Shown here piece by piece: positions 45,280 through 53,867 of a stretch of 64,000 bases of DNA. Source of the DNA: Acidovorax sp. (GTDB lineage Bacteria; Pseudomonadota; Gammaproteobacteria; Burkholderiales; Burkholderiaceae_C); NCBI GenBank assembly GCA_030692685.1, contig JAUXZO010000013.1:1-64000 (forward strand), read 5' to 3'. Each line of letters starts with the position of its first letter. Within the stretch, counting starts at the first letter, position 1. The position numbers were made by a program, and so were the translations under genes. Under the pieces are notes generated by a model. It was not told the DNA's origin, made no database searches, and worked only from the letters and a program-made list of their open reading frames with translations.

Positions 45280-45870
45280 ATGTCCCGATGGTTTTGTGTC
45301 CTTTTACTGGCCTGTGCCACCTCCGCCCAGGCTGCGCCCCAAGCGCCGAACCCTGATGAGTTTGATCGATTTGTCGCCGACAAAGGCTTGCTGACCCGGT
45401 TGGAAGACGCCAGTCACAAAGTCGCCGACAAGGTGGTGGACAAGGCCTACACCGTGGCCGACCAGGCGTCTCATCTGGTGGTCAACGCCATGGGATTTTT
45501 GGGTGTCCCTTACAAGCGTGGCGGAAACAGCGCCGACACCGGGTTTGACTGCAGCGGCTTTGTACGCGCTATGTATGAGCAGACCGTTGGCCTCTTGCTC
45601 CCCCGCCGCGCCGACGAGCAGGCAGCGGCCACCCAGGTCATCGACAAAAAAGAACTTCAACCCGGCGACCTCGTGTTCTTCAACACCATGCGCCGCAATT
45701 TCAGCCACGTAGGCATCTACGTGGGCGACGGGAAATTCATTCACGCGCCGCGCAGCGGCGCCCAGATCCGGGTCGAAGATATGGGCGTGGCCTATTGGGC
45801 ACGCCGTTTTAACGGCGCACGGCGCGTAGCCACTTCAGCGGGCGAAGACACGGCCCAAGCGAAGCGGTAA
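45280..45870 (+). CDS. NlpC/P60-family cell-wall peptidase
   Basis: 196 residues with a signal peptide ending at AQA (about residue 18). The NlpC/P60 domain (about 65-180) has the catalytic Cys91 in FDCSGFVRA, His143 in FSHVGIYVGDG and a third polar residue at His155 (KFIHAPRSG). It probably cleaves gamma-D-glutamyl-diaminopimelate bonds in peptidoglycan in the periplasm. Residues about 30-60 form a short charged helical stretch with VADK repeats. No SD was found close to the ATG, so the start may be a few codons upstream. Confidence 0.9.
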   Translation: MSRWFCVLLLACATSAQAAPQAPNPDEFDRFVADKGLLTRLEDASHKVADKVVDKAYTVADQASHLVVNAMGFLGVPYKRGGNSADTGFDCSGFVRAMYEQTVGLLLPRRADEQAAATQVIDKKELQPGDLVFFNTMRRNFSHVGIYVGDGKFIHAPRSGAQIRVEDMGVAYWARRFNGARRVATSAGEDTAQAKR

Positions 45871-45909
45871 GTAGTAAGCAGGTCGTTCAGGCCAGCTCCC
45901 CACCTCAGC

Positions 45910-46290
45910 TTATTTTTTGATCTCGTACACCATCTCGGTGCTGCGGATCGGCCCACCCACCACATGGACTGGCCCCGCCGACGGGTCACGCAGCATCGCC
46001 TTGGCAGCAGCCATGTCGGCCTGGTAACGCGACCGCGCCTGGGACTCGCATCCTTTGCGCTCCGCCGCCACCATGGCGCGACACTCTTCGAGGCTCACTT
46101 TGAGCCCGCCACCGGCTTCGCGGATCGCAGATTGGTAGCGCTGCTGCGGGGTCACGTCAGGCACCGCGCCCCGCTGCAGCGAGGCCTCTTCACTCTGAGC
46201 CCATGCGGCAGAGGGTGCAGCTAACAGTCCGCCCACAGTTACCGCTGCAGCAATCATGAGGGAGCTGCGGCTAGAAATCAATGTTGTCAT
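45910..46290 (-). CDS. Secreted or periplasmic hypothetical protein
   Basis: 126 residues from the ATG at 46290 (AAGGCACCTC upstream). A signal peptide ends at SAAWAQ (about residue 32). The mature part is rich in Ala, Arg and Glu with two Cys (SLEECRAMV and AERKGCESQARSRY), likely one disulfide or none. No known domain. It diverges from the cyclase gene and converges with the NlpC/P60 gene. Confidence 0.7.
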   Translation of the reverse strand: MTTLISSRSSLMIAAAVTVGGLLAAPSAAWAQSEEASLQRGAVPDVTPQQRYQSAIREAGGGLKVSLEECRAMVAAERKGCESQARSRYQADMAAAKAMLRDPSAGPVHVVGGPIRSTEMVYEIKK

Positions 46291-46443
46291 GAGGTGCCTT
46301 TTGGGACGCTTGCCGGAGTGTTGCCGACCAGCGGCAGGTACAGCAAGCAGCCGGTCAATGGGTCTATGTTGGTCCAGCCCGGGGCGATAGGACGCAAGCA
46401 GCTGGCGCGCTACGATGTCGGACTCCTCCCACAAGCGACCGCC

Positions 46444-47124
46444 ATGCATGCCCCTACGCCCCTGCCCGCTGAGGCTGGCTCAGCACATCCCAGCGCCAAG
46501 GCCCACAACAAGGCGTTTTTGCGCCAACTGCTGTCTCAGCGCAACCAGGCACCATCGAATGCTGCGGCGATTGACGCTGCCATCGCTCAGGCGTTTGTGC
46601 GGGATGTCGCGATTCTGGTGCTGGACATGTGCGGTTTCTCGCGCATTACGCAAAGCCACGGAATCATCCATTTTCTGGCAATGATCCACCAGATGGAGCA
46701 GGCCGCCTGCCCCGCCATCACGGGGAACGGGGGAGAGGTCATCAAGCAAGAAGCCGACAACCTGTTCGCGGTTTTCAGCACACCCGAGCAAGCCCTGGAT
46801 GCCGCCCTGGACACACTGCGAGCGCTCGACGCCATGAACGCGGTGTTGCCGCCCGAGCGGACGCTGAACGTGAGCGCGGGCATTGGCTTTGGCCCCACCC
46901 TGGTGATCGCCAACGCAGACCTTTTCGGCGCAGAAATGAACTGTGCATGCAAGCTGGGCGAAGACATTGCCGTTGCGGGGGAAATTCTGCTGACCAACGC
47001 CGCGTACGCAGCGCTGCCGGCGGCGAGGTATGCCTGCTTGCCCAGCCGTTACCAGGTCTCTGGGCTAGACCTGCACTCCCACCGCTTTGAGAAGTGCCTG
47101 TACGACCGACCCTTGGGCCCTTGA
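46444..47124 (+). CDS. Class III adenylate/guanylate cyclase-like protein, atypical
   Basis: 226 residues. One cyclase homology domain covers about residues 48-205. The two metal-binding aspartates are Asp61 (LVLDMCGFSRIT) and Asp105 (KQEADNLFAVF). The segment that normally ends in the transition-state Asn-x-x-x-Arg reads EMNCACKLGED: Asn166 is kept but Arg is replaced by Lys170. It is a stand-alone soluble protein. It may make cAMP or cGMP weakly, or act as a sensor. A longer start overlapping the divergent gene region is possible but has no SD. Confidence 0.8.
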   Translation: MHAPTPLPAEAGSAHPSAKAHNKAFLRQLLSQRNQAPSNAAAIDAAIAQAFVRDVAILVLDMCGFSRITQSHGIIHFLAMIHQMEQAACPAITGNGGEVIKQEADNLFAVFSTPEQALDAALDTLRALDAMNAVLPPERTLNVSAGIGFGPTLVIANADLFGAEMNCACKLGEDIAVAGEILLTNAAYAALPAARYACLPSRYQVSGLDLHSHRFEKCLYDRPLGP

Positions 47125-47279
47125 ATTGAACGTCCGAGCATCTGCTCACCGACTGCATCACCTTACGGCACAGCGGGCCACGGGAACGCAGGACGCCTTC
47201 TAAGGGTTTTGTCTGACAGGGGTGTGACCCCTTGATCCGTAGAGTGACTCCATCGTCATCACCGAAAAAAGGGAAATAG

Positions 47280-47528
47280 ATGCTGTCATTGTTGGGAACG
47301 CTATTGATCGGACTGGTGGTTGGACTTATCGCACGGGCTGTCAAACCCGGAAACGACAAATTGGGTTGGATCATGACCTCGCTGCTGGGTGTGGCGGGGT
47401 CTTTTCTTGCCAGCTATGTGGGCATGGCCATGGGCTGGTACCAACAAGGTGACGCAGCGGGCTGGATTGCCTCGGTGATGGGCGCGATTGTCTTGCTGGT
47501 GCTTTTCAGCCTGATCAAAAGCAAGTGA
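47280..47528 (+). CDS. GlsB/YeaQ/YmgE-family stress membrane protein
   Basis: 82 residues with three hydrophobic helices: LLGTLLIGLVVGLIARAV, the conserved GWIMTSLLGVAGSFLASYVG, and a C-terminal helix ending LFSLIKSK. This small transglycosylase-associated-protein family is induced by general and envelope stress in enterobacteria; molecular function is unknown. AAAGGGAAA lies upstream of the ATG. Confidence 0.9.
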   Translation: MLSLLGTLLIGLVVGLIARAVKPGNDKLGWIMTSLLGVAGSFLASYVGMAMGWYQQGDAAGWIASVMGAIVLLVLFSLIKSK

Positions 47529-47597
47529 CACGCCTTGAAACGCAACGTCGTACGCCCGGCGTAACGGGGGCAACGAGGGTACAAGGGGTAAAGCACC

Positions 47598-48158
47598 ATG
47601 GTTGAATCCACACCCTCGTTCGCCGAGGAACCCGCCACCTGCGCGGCCAACGACCACATTCATGCGGCCAGACAACGCAGCAACCGCCTTTTGCACCGGC
47701 GGGCATTAGTAGCTGCTGTGGCCAGCGCGGTGCCTGTGCCAGGACTGGATTGGGCGGTGGACGCAGCCCTGCTGTCTCGGCTGCTGCCGCAGATCAGCGC
47801 GGAGTTTGGTTTGTCGGCTGAACAGATCGACCGCCTGGATCCGGGCGCACGCGAGCGCGTGCAAAAAGCGGTGGGTCTTGTGGGATCGGTACTGATTGGC
47901 AAGCTCATCACGCGAGACGTGGTTTTGCGGCTCGCGCAAACGGTGGGCGTGCGGCTTACCACCAAGCAGGTCGCCAAATACGTGCCCCTTGCTGGGCAGG
48001 CGGTGTCTGCGGCTTTGGGTTACGCGATCCTGCGGTATTTGGGCAAACAACACATACGCGATTGCGAGAGTGTCTGCCGGGCAGCACGATTACCACCACC
48101 AACACCATCGGCTGCGGATGCGGCTGCAGCTGCAGCTGCTCGAACTACTAAAACGTAA
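47598..48158 (+). CDS. Hypothetical membrane-associated protein
   Basis: 186 residues. Two hydrophobic stretches (LVAAVASAVPVPGLDWAVDAALL and KYVPLAGQAVSAALGYAILRYLG) with a basic region between resemble DUF697/EcsC-like proteins, but the match is weak. The tail is Ala/Thr-rich (ADAAAAAAARTTKT) and encoded by GCTGCA-type repeats. It follows the YeaQ-family gene by 69 bp and may be co-regulated with it. Confidence 0.65.
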   Translation: MVESTPSFAEEPATCAANDHIHAARQRSNRLLHRRALVAAVASAVPVPGLDWAVDAALLSRLLPQISAEFGLSAEQIDRLDPGARERVQKAVGLVGSVLIGKLITRDVVLRLAQTVGVRLTTKQVAKYVPLAGQAVSAALGYAILRYLGKQHIRDCESVCRAARLPPPTPSAADAAAAAAARTTKT

Positions 48159-48257
48159 ACATTCTTAGAAGGCCTAACCTACGACGTCCCACCACAACGT
48201 GAAACCGGCCTGCGAGCCCAACAAACCAAACATCCCCGCAGCGCCCCAGTCGGCTAA

Positions 48258-49097
48258 TCACGTGGGCCTGTTTGTATGGTCGGGCACCGTTGAATTTGGT
48301 CGCGACTCCCGGTTTCCCAGCCAGCCAAAACCCACCCAAGCTGCAGCCAGCAAGTACACCGCGCCGCCTGGAATCCACATCACCAGACCGGCAAGTTGCT
48401 GGTCCCACAGCTCGCGTGACTCGCCTGCATACAGCACCACGGGCGCAAAGGTCAGCAGTGCACCCAACAGGCCGGTGTGCATGACCGTAAACAACAGTGC
48501 CAAAGTGGCCTGAATAGCCCCCGCCATTCCGGGCCGCAGTACCGACCACCAGAAGAGCCATCCGGTGATAAGAAAGCTGGCGTGCTCCAACACATGCCAA
48601 CCGTTGGACAACACCGCCGCCATGTAAGGCCCCGGTGCATGCCATATCCAGATGGCGGCGGCATGAAGGAGCGCGCAAGTAATGGGGCGGCGCGTGAGCC
48701 GCTGGACACCGCGCCAGACCACGTCCACGGCCGGGCCTGCACAAGCGCGCCACTGTGGCAATGGGCGCGCAAGCACCGCCAATGGCGCCACCACGGTGAT
48801 GAGCAACATGTGCTGCACCATGTGCCAGGCCGTGCTGCTGCCGGCCATGTCGTCGAAGGGCCCGAACAAGGCCATGCCTGCAATCAACATGGCCACGTGA
48901 AAAAGCGCCCGTCGCAAGGGTTCAGGTCGCCTGCGAACAGCGCCGAACAAATAGCCGAACCAGGCGACCACAAACAGGATTTGCGAGGCCCAGATGGGTG
49001 CGTGCGCCCCTTCGCCGGTCAACACATTGCCATGCGCAGCTGCTGGGCCCGCAGCCACCCCAAAGATTCCGACCGCCAACAGTGGCGCTAAATGCAC
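48258..49097 (-). CDS. CtaG-family cytochrome c oxidase assembly/caa3-type membrane protein
   Basis: 279 residues from a GTG (49095-49097) that overlaps the 3' end of the upstream gene. It has about seven hydrophobic helices and the family motifs SSTAWHMVQHMLLI and WHVLEHASFLITGWLFWW, with conserved His residues thought to hold copper. This is the Bacillus-type CtaG family (caa3 oxidase assembly), unrelated to the proteobacterial CtaG/Cox11. Its position after the oxidase genes supports a maturation role. Confidence 0.85.
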   Translation of the reverse strand: MHLAPLLAVGIFGVAAGPAAAHGNVLTGEGAHAPIWASQILFVVAWFGYLFGAVRRRPEPLRRALFHVAMLIAGMALFGPFDDMAGSSTAWHMVQHMLLITVVAPLAVLARPLPQWRACAGPAVDVVWRGVQRLTRRPITCALLHAAAIWIWHAPGPYMAAVLSNGWHVLEHASFLITGWLFWWSVLRPGMAGAIQATLALLFTVMHTGLLGALLTFAPVVLYAGESRELWDQQLAGLVMWIPGGAVYLLAAAWVGFGWLGNRESRPNSTVPDHTNRPT

Positions 49098-49447
49098 GGT
49101 GCGAGCACCAGCAATGGCAGCGCCACCACAACGGTAGACACCGCAGCCACGCCATGCAGCACTGCCGCCGCAGACGCAAAAAAACGCTGTCGCACCACGC
49201 CTTGCTCCGCCCCCGCCAAGGCAGCCGCTGCGCGCGCCGACCGCCAAGCCGCCACCAGAAACCCCACAGCGAACGACACCGTAAGGGCCAGCAGCGCACC
49301 GTTCACCCAGTTCCACGGGCCCGCCTGCGCAGGGGGCGGCGCCACCGCGCAAGCCACCGCTGAGCCGCCATAAACAAGACAGAACCACACAAACCAGAGC
49401 GCCAGACCCGTGAGCAATTGCGCCGGATGGCCGTGGCCAACCCTCAT
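49088..49447 (-). CDS. Small three-helix membrane protein of the oxidase cluster
   Basis: 119 residues with three hydrophobic segments (LLTGLALWFVWFCLVYGG, LLALTVSFAVGFLVAAW and VSTVVVALPLLVLAPCI). The ATG overlaps the stop of the subunit I-III gene, and its 3' end overlaps the ctaG start. It probably serves as a fourth subunit or assembly partner of the oxidase; no named family was recognised. Confidence 0.7.
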   Translation of the reverse strand: MRVGHGHPAQLLTGLALWFVWFCLVYGGSAVACAVAPPPAQAGPWNWVNGALLALTVSFAVGFLVAAWRSARAAAALAGAEQGVVRQRFFASAAAVLHGVAAVSTVVVALPLLVLAPCI

Positions 49448-52026
49448 GCAGCCCCCGCCCGGAAAGCCAGTGGCAGCAGCGCCATCACCAGCCACGCCAC
49501 CACAGCAGCGCCGGTGGTGAAACGCCACCACAGGGCAACCACCACCGGCTCGTAAGGCGCATGCACGCCCACGTAACCCAAGTGCACCCGCCATGCCTGC
49601 AGTGTGGACAACACCGTTGCCAACGCCGCATGCACCAGCAGGAAATACAGCGTGAACGTGAGCACTGCATCGTGCGCCATTCGCGTGGGCTCCAGCGGGG
49701 CGAGCGCCAGCAGCGCGACAAGCCCTGCACTGGCGCACGCCCCGAAAGCCGCTGCCAGGCCCAGGCGCGCCGCCAGGCCGGTCGCGCGAGCGGCTTTCAA
49801 GCCATTGACCGCGCGTTGCATGCACCAAGTGCCCGCTCCCAAACCCAATGCGACGGCAGCCAGCGGCCAAACACCTAACGGCGACTGCGCAGGTGGCTCC
49901 CAGTTCGGTGCCACAGTCCACAGATAGATCCAGCCAAAAAGCAGCGACGTAAACAGCGCCGCGTCGGCCAGCAGGGTCAGCCCCATGCCCCACAGGCCGG
50001 GCCCGTCAAAGGTGCGCGAGTGCAGCTTGAGGCCTTCCGGCAGGTCGTGCGCCTCACCCGGTGCGGCGGCAGGATGAGCGCCGTTTTCCCACGACCAGCG
50101 CAACAGCACCACCACAGCGGCAAACGCCGCACCAGCGGCGAATCCATACGCTTTGAGCAGCAAAAGAATGCAGAGCAGCGCCAGCCACAAGCCCGCAATC
50201 AGCGGCCACCACGAATTGCCTGGCAGATGTATCACCTCGCGCGGGCGCCCGGTCACCGGGTCACTGCCCAGCGTTTCCCGCCGTCCGTGGCGCGCATGGG
50301 GCAAGGCGTGCTTCCCTGCTGCAATCGTGTGCGGCAGGTTGGGGTCATCCCACAGCGGATGGCGGGTAGACAGCGGGGGCAGGCTGGCAAAGTTATAGGA
50401 GCGTGGGGGGGTTCCCGAAGCCCACTCCAGCGTGTCAGCACCCCAGGGATTGAGGGGAGCGCGGCGGCCCAGCTTGAAATGCAGCACTACATCGAGGATG
50501 ACGGTAGCCACACCAAAGGCCATGACAAAGCTGAAGATGGACGACACGAGGTTGGGAAGATCCCACCCCAGCCCCGCCTCATAGGTGTAGACGCGGCGGG
50601 GCATGCCCAGCAGCCCCGTCCAGTGCATCACCAGAAACGTGCCGTTGAACCCGATAAAGCTCAACCAGAAACCCACCTTGGACAAGCGCTCAAAAGGCAT
50701 GCGCCCGCTGAAATGCGGAAGCCAGTAATAAACACCCGCCACCAGCGGAAACAGCATGCCGCCGATCAATACATAGTGGAAATGCGCCACCACAAAATGG
50801 GTGTCGTGGACCTGCCAGTCAAACGGGACAAACGCCAGCATCACGCCGGTCAAACCGCCCGCCACAAAAATGAACAAAAAGCCGGCCACCCACAGCATGG
50901 GCACAGACCAGACGGGCCGCCCGGTCCACAACGTGGCAATCCACGCGAAAACCTGTACGCCCGTCGGTATGGCCACCAGCATGCTCGCCAACGAAAAAAA
51001 GGCCATCGCCATCGCCGGAATGCCAACCGCGAACATGTGGTGCACCCACAGCCCAAAGCTGAGAAAACCAATGCTGACCAACGAGATCACCACCCAGCGG
51101 TAGCCCACCAGCGGGCGCCGCGCAAACACGGGGACGATGGTCGACACAATGCCCGCGGCGGGGATAAAGATGATGTAGACCTCCGGGTGGCCAAACAGCC
51201 AAAAAAGGTGCTGCCAGAGCACGGCGTCCCCGCCCCGTGTAGGGTCGAAAAACGCCCATCCCGCAGCGCGTTCCAACTCCAGCAAGATCGAGCCGAGGAT
51301 GAGCGGTGGAAACCCCGTGATGATCATCATCGAGGTGACCAGCATCGCCCAGGCGAAGATGGGAATCTGGTGCAACGCCATGCCCGCTGCCCGTGTGCGC
51401 AGGATGGACACCGCGATCTCGATGCCAGCCGCCATGGTGGATATCTCTACAAACGTCACCCCCAAGAGCCAGAAATCGGAGTTGAGCCCGGGCGAATAGT
51501 GGCTGCTGGACAGCGGCGTGTACATGAACCAGCCCGCATCCGGCGCCAGCCCGAAAAGCAGGCTGCTCGTAAAAATGATGCCGCCAAACACGTAGCACCA
51601 GTAGCCAAACGCCGACAAGCGCGGAAAAACAAGGTCCCGCGCTCCCAGCATTTTGGGCAACAGGTATGCCGCCAGCCCTTGCAGGATGGGCACGGCAAAC
51701 AGAAACATCATCATCGTGCCGTGCATGGTGAAAGCCTGGTTGTAGGCTTCCGATCCCATGAAGGTCTGCCCTGGCCGGGCCAACTGCGCGCGCAGCAACA
51801 TGCCCAGCACCCCAGCCAGAAGAAAGAACACCCCTCCAGTCAGCAAAAATCGCACCGCAATGCCGCTGTGGTTGACCATGCTCAGCGCGCGCCAGCCGGT
51901 GGGGTTGCCCCAGACGGTTTCGAATTCTGCGTGCAGAGCCTCCGGGGCGCCCACCGGCGGGTGCGCAGTCGATGGGGTTGGAGGCATTGAAGGCGTTGAA
52001 GGTGTTGAAAGCGTGGGATGGGTCAT
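49444..52026 (-). CDS. Cytochrome c oxidase subunit I-III fusion
   Basis: 860 residues. The first ~560 residues are subunit I: heme ligands in FTMHGTMMMFLF and VVAHFHYVL, the copper-B ligands and cross-linked Tyr in HPEVYIIF with HHMF. A linker carries polar residues, then the last ~200 residues form subunit III (GLWGMGLTLLADAALFTSLLFGWIYLW and VHAALATVLSTLQAW). It is preceded by a Thr/Pro/Ser-rich N-terminus. A terminal heme-copper oxygen reductase in the inner membrane is clear. ATGA overlap with the subunit II gene. Confidence 0.94.
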   Translation of the reverse strand: MTHPTLSTPSTPSMPPTPSTAHPPVGAPEALHAEFETVWGNPTGWRALSMVNHSGIAVRFLLTGGVFFLLAGVLGMLLRAQLARPGQTFMGSEAYNQAFTMHGTMMMFLFAVPILQGLAAYLLPKMLGARDLVFPRLSAFGYWCYVFGGIIFTSSLLFGLAPDAGWFMYTPLSSSHYSPGLNSDFWLLGVTFVEISTMAAGIEIAVSILRTRAAGMALHQIPIFAWAMLVTSMMIITGFPPLILGSILLELERAAGWAFFDPTRGGDAVLWQHLFWLFGHPEVYIIFIPAAGIVSTIVPVFARRPLVGYRWVVISLVSIGFLSFGLWVHHMFAVGIPAMAMAFFSLASMLVAIPTGVQVFAWIATLWTGRPVWSVPMLWVAGFLFIFVAGGLTGVMLAFVPFDWQVHDTHFVVAHFHYVLIGGMLFPLVAGVYYWLPHFSGRMPFERLSKVGFWLSFIGFNGTFLVMHWTGLLGMPRRVYTYEAGLGWDLPNLVSSIFSFVMAFGVATVILDVVLHFKLGRRAPLNPWGADTLEWASGTPPRSYNFASLPPLSTRHPLWDDPNLPHTIAAGKHALPHARHGRRETLGSDPVTGRPREVIHLPGNSWWPLIAGLWLALLCILLLLKAYGFAAGAAFAAVVVLLRWSWENGAHPAAAPGEAHDLPEGLKLHSRTFDGPGLWGMGLTLLADAALFTSLLFGWIYLWTVAPNWEPPAQSPLGVWPLAAVALGLGAGTWCMQRAVNGLKAARATGLAARLGLAAAFGACASAGLVALLALAPLEPTRMAHDAVLTFTLYFLLVHAALATVLSTLQAWRVHLGYVGVHAPYEPVVVALWWRFTTGAAVVAWLVMALLPLAFRAGAA

Positions 52027-52760
52027 TGCGAAGCTGCCTCAGCGAGAACGGGCGGGCGCGAGGCCGCGGACGCAAGCCAGGCATCGAATTCAGAGGCTTC
52101 CATGGCGATCACCGTCATGGTCATGTGCGCATGGTCCCGGCCGCAAAACTCGGCACATTGGCCGCGGTAGACACCGGGTTCGTCGGCCTGAAGGCGCACG
52201 CGAAAGGTCCGCCCCGGCACGGCGTCCAGCTTTCCGCCCAGCCGTGGCACCCAAAACGAATGAATCACATCGGCGCTGCCGGTCAGCACATCCACCGGCC
52301 GTCCGGCAGGGATGCGCATCTCGTTGCGCAGGGTCACGCCGCTGCCCGGGTAGTTCAGCTCCCACCACCACTGGTGCCCGATGGCCTGTATCTCCAGCGG
52401 CGCGGGTGCGTTGCGCCCACCACCTGGCAAAGGCAACTGGTGCAGACCGGCGGGTGACCCAAACACCACCAGCGCTGCAATGCTCACACTCGGCAGCACC
52501 AGACCACCCCATACCAGCCAACGCCGCTCCGAGGGAGCCCCCTCGGACTGCAGTGCAGGCGCAGAAGCAGCACCTCGGCGCATTGCCAGCAGCCACGCAG
52601 CAACCACTCCGACGAGCACCAGCACCGCCACGGCAAACATCCACCACCACACCGTCGCAATGGCGTGCGCCGACGGGCCGGCGGGGTCCAGCGTTGATTG
52701 TGGCCCTTTGCAGCCCGCCACCGACAACGCAACCAGCACAGGCAAAATGGCCGCATGAAT
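52023..52760 (-). CDS. Cytochrome c oxidase subunit II (CuA-binding)
   Basis: About 246 residues; the start is uncertain because no ATG is in frame at the N-terminus (candidates are ATT at 52760, TTG at 52745 or an upstream GTG that overlaps the divergent gene). LSVAGC near the N-terminus is a lipobox, so it is probably a lipoprotein anchored before the transmembrane helix (about 35-55). The CuA site is complete: VIHSFWVPRLGG and GQCAEFCGRDHAHM. No C-terminal cytochrome c domain is present. It accepts electrons from cytochrome c for the subunit I-III protein. Confidence 0.88.
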   Translation of the reverse strand: MHAAILPVLVALSVAGCKGPQSTLDPAGPSAHAIATVWWWMFAVAVLVLVGVVAAWLLAMRRGAASAPALQSEGAPSERRWLVWGGLVLPSVSIAALVVFGSPAGLHQLPLPGGGRNAPAPLEIQAIGHQWWWELNYPGSGVTLRNEMRIPAGRPVDVLTGSADVIHSFWVPRLGGKLDAVPGRTFRVRLQADEPGVYRGQCAEFCGRDHAHMTMTVIAMEASEFDAWLASAASRPPVLAEAASQ

Positions 52761-53219
52761 TCGACACCCGAGCCCATCCTGAGTCGCGCCGCCATTGCCG
52801 GGCACCCGCTTCACCCCATGATGATCCACTTCCCGGTGGCAGCACTGATCGGGCTGGTGGCGGCTGATGGCGGCTTTGTCTACACCGGTGACCCCTTCTG
52901 GGCGCGGGCGGGCGTTTGGCTGGCGGGGGTGGGAGCACTGGGCGGCTGGGGCGCCAGCCTGGCGGGTTTGGTGGATCTGTTGACAGTCGGCCGCATCCGT
53001 CGCCTCATTACGGCCTGGGGACACGCGTTGATCGCGGTCATGATGCTGTCGCTGGCTACGCTCAACTGGATGCTCCGGCTGGGGGATGACCCCGGCGCGC
53101 TCGTCATGCCCTGGGGCCTGGGCATGTCGATACTCACCGCCGGTTTTATTGGGCTTGCCGCGTACCTGGGTGGACGACTGGTGTACGAACACGCAGTCGG
53201 CGTCGACACCAGCGAATAG
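52755..53219 (+). CDS. DUF2231-family membrane protein
   Basis: 154 residues with four hydrophobic helices. GHPLHPMMIHFPVAALIG near the N-terminus is the DUF2231 signature; its His residues suggest metal or heme contact. It diverges from the oxidase operon with overlapping 5' ends, so the two share a promoter region. DUF2231 genes are often near oxidases and metal stress genes, but function is unknown. Confidence 0.85.
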   Translation: MNSTPEPILSRAAIAGHPLHPMMIHFPVAALIGLVAADGGFVYTGDPFWARAGVWLAGVGALGGWGASLAGLVDLLTVGRIRRLITAWGHALIAVMMLSLATLNWMLRLGDDPGALVMPWGLGMSILTAGFIGLAAYLGGRLVYEHAVGVDTSE

Positions 53220-53263
53220 GGGGCCTTGCGGGCCGCAAGAATGCCACTTCGTGCGCGCCCGCA

Positions 53264-53677
53264 TCAGAAAGGCTTTTTCAACACCAGCCAGGCCACCAGC
53301 GCGATGGCAGTAAGGCTGAATACAGTAACTGCCGTGCAAAGGCCCGCAAGACGGGTTTCACCCCGTTCCGCCTTTAGCACCAAAAGACCACAGGTGGCAT
53401 GCGCCAGCACCAAAAGTCCCACCACTGCCAGTTTGGCGATTAACCAGAGCGTGAGCGGCCCCATGAACACAAAGATGGCAGTGCCCGATGCAATGGCCAC
53501 CAGTGCAGCGGGCGTAACCACCAGCGTGAACAGGCTGCGGAGCACGCGCTGATGCGCGCGTTCCAGCACAGGGGCCTGCCGCGGCCCTGTGGCCGATGCA
53601 ATCAGCGTGGGGAGGTACAACAGCGTGCCGCACCACACGATGACCGCGCTAATGTGCAACAGCTTCAGCCACGGCAT
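53264..53677 (-). CDS. CopD/HemJ-like membrane protein
   Basis: 137 residues with four helices. The N-terminus (MPWLKLLHISAVIVWCGTLLYLPTLI) follows the conserved pattern of the CopD superfamily and of HemJ protoporphyrinogen oxidase, with a conserved His in helix 1. Heme or copper handling in support of the neighbouring oxidase is plausible. Converges with the DUF2231 gene. Confidence 0.75.
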   Translation of the reverse strand: MPWLKLLHISAVIVWCGTLLYLPTLIASATGPRQAPVLERAHQRVLRSLFTLVVTPAALVAIASGTAIFVFMGPLTLWLIAKLAVVGLLVLAHATCGLLVLKAERGETRLAGLCTAVTVFSLTAIALVAWLVLKKPF

Positions 53678-53867
53678 GCGGGGGCCCTCTTGTGCCCATG
53701 GGCTTTTTTAGTCTGGTAGTCGGTGGGTATCTTCGTCACGGTCCGCACAAGCTCCTTCATCATGGGGGTGTGGCGCCTTATGGCCGTGACGATGATAAAG
53801 ACGGTGGAACCCCTTTCCAGCAATTGGCGAATCTGTCTTACGCGGCAGCAAAGCAGCTCATACCCAG

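Noticed and set aside
51975..52015. 9-bp GTTGAAGGC-like repeats at the start of the subunit I-III gene
   Set aside because: They encode the Thr-Pro-Ser low-complexity N-terminus; too short and degenerate to be reported as a separate element.
53694..53711. GCCCATGGGC followed by TTTTTT as a terminator
   Set aside because: The palindrome has no loop and a stem of only five pairs, so it is not a convincing terminator. The rest of the gap holds nothing I can name.
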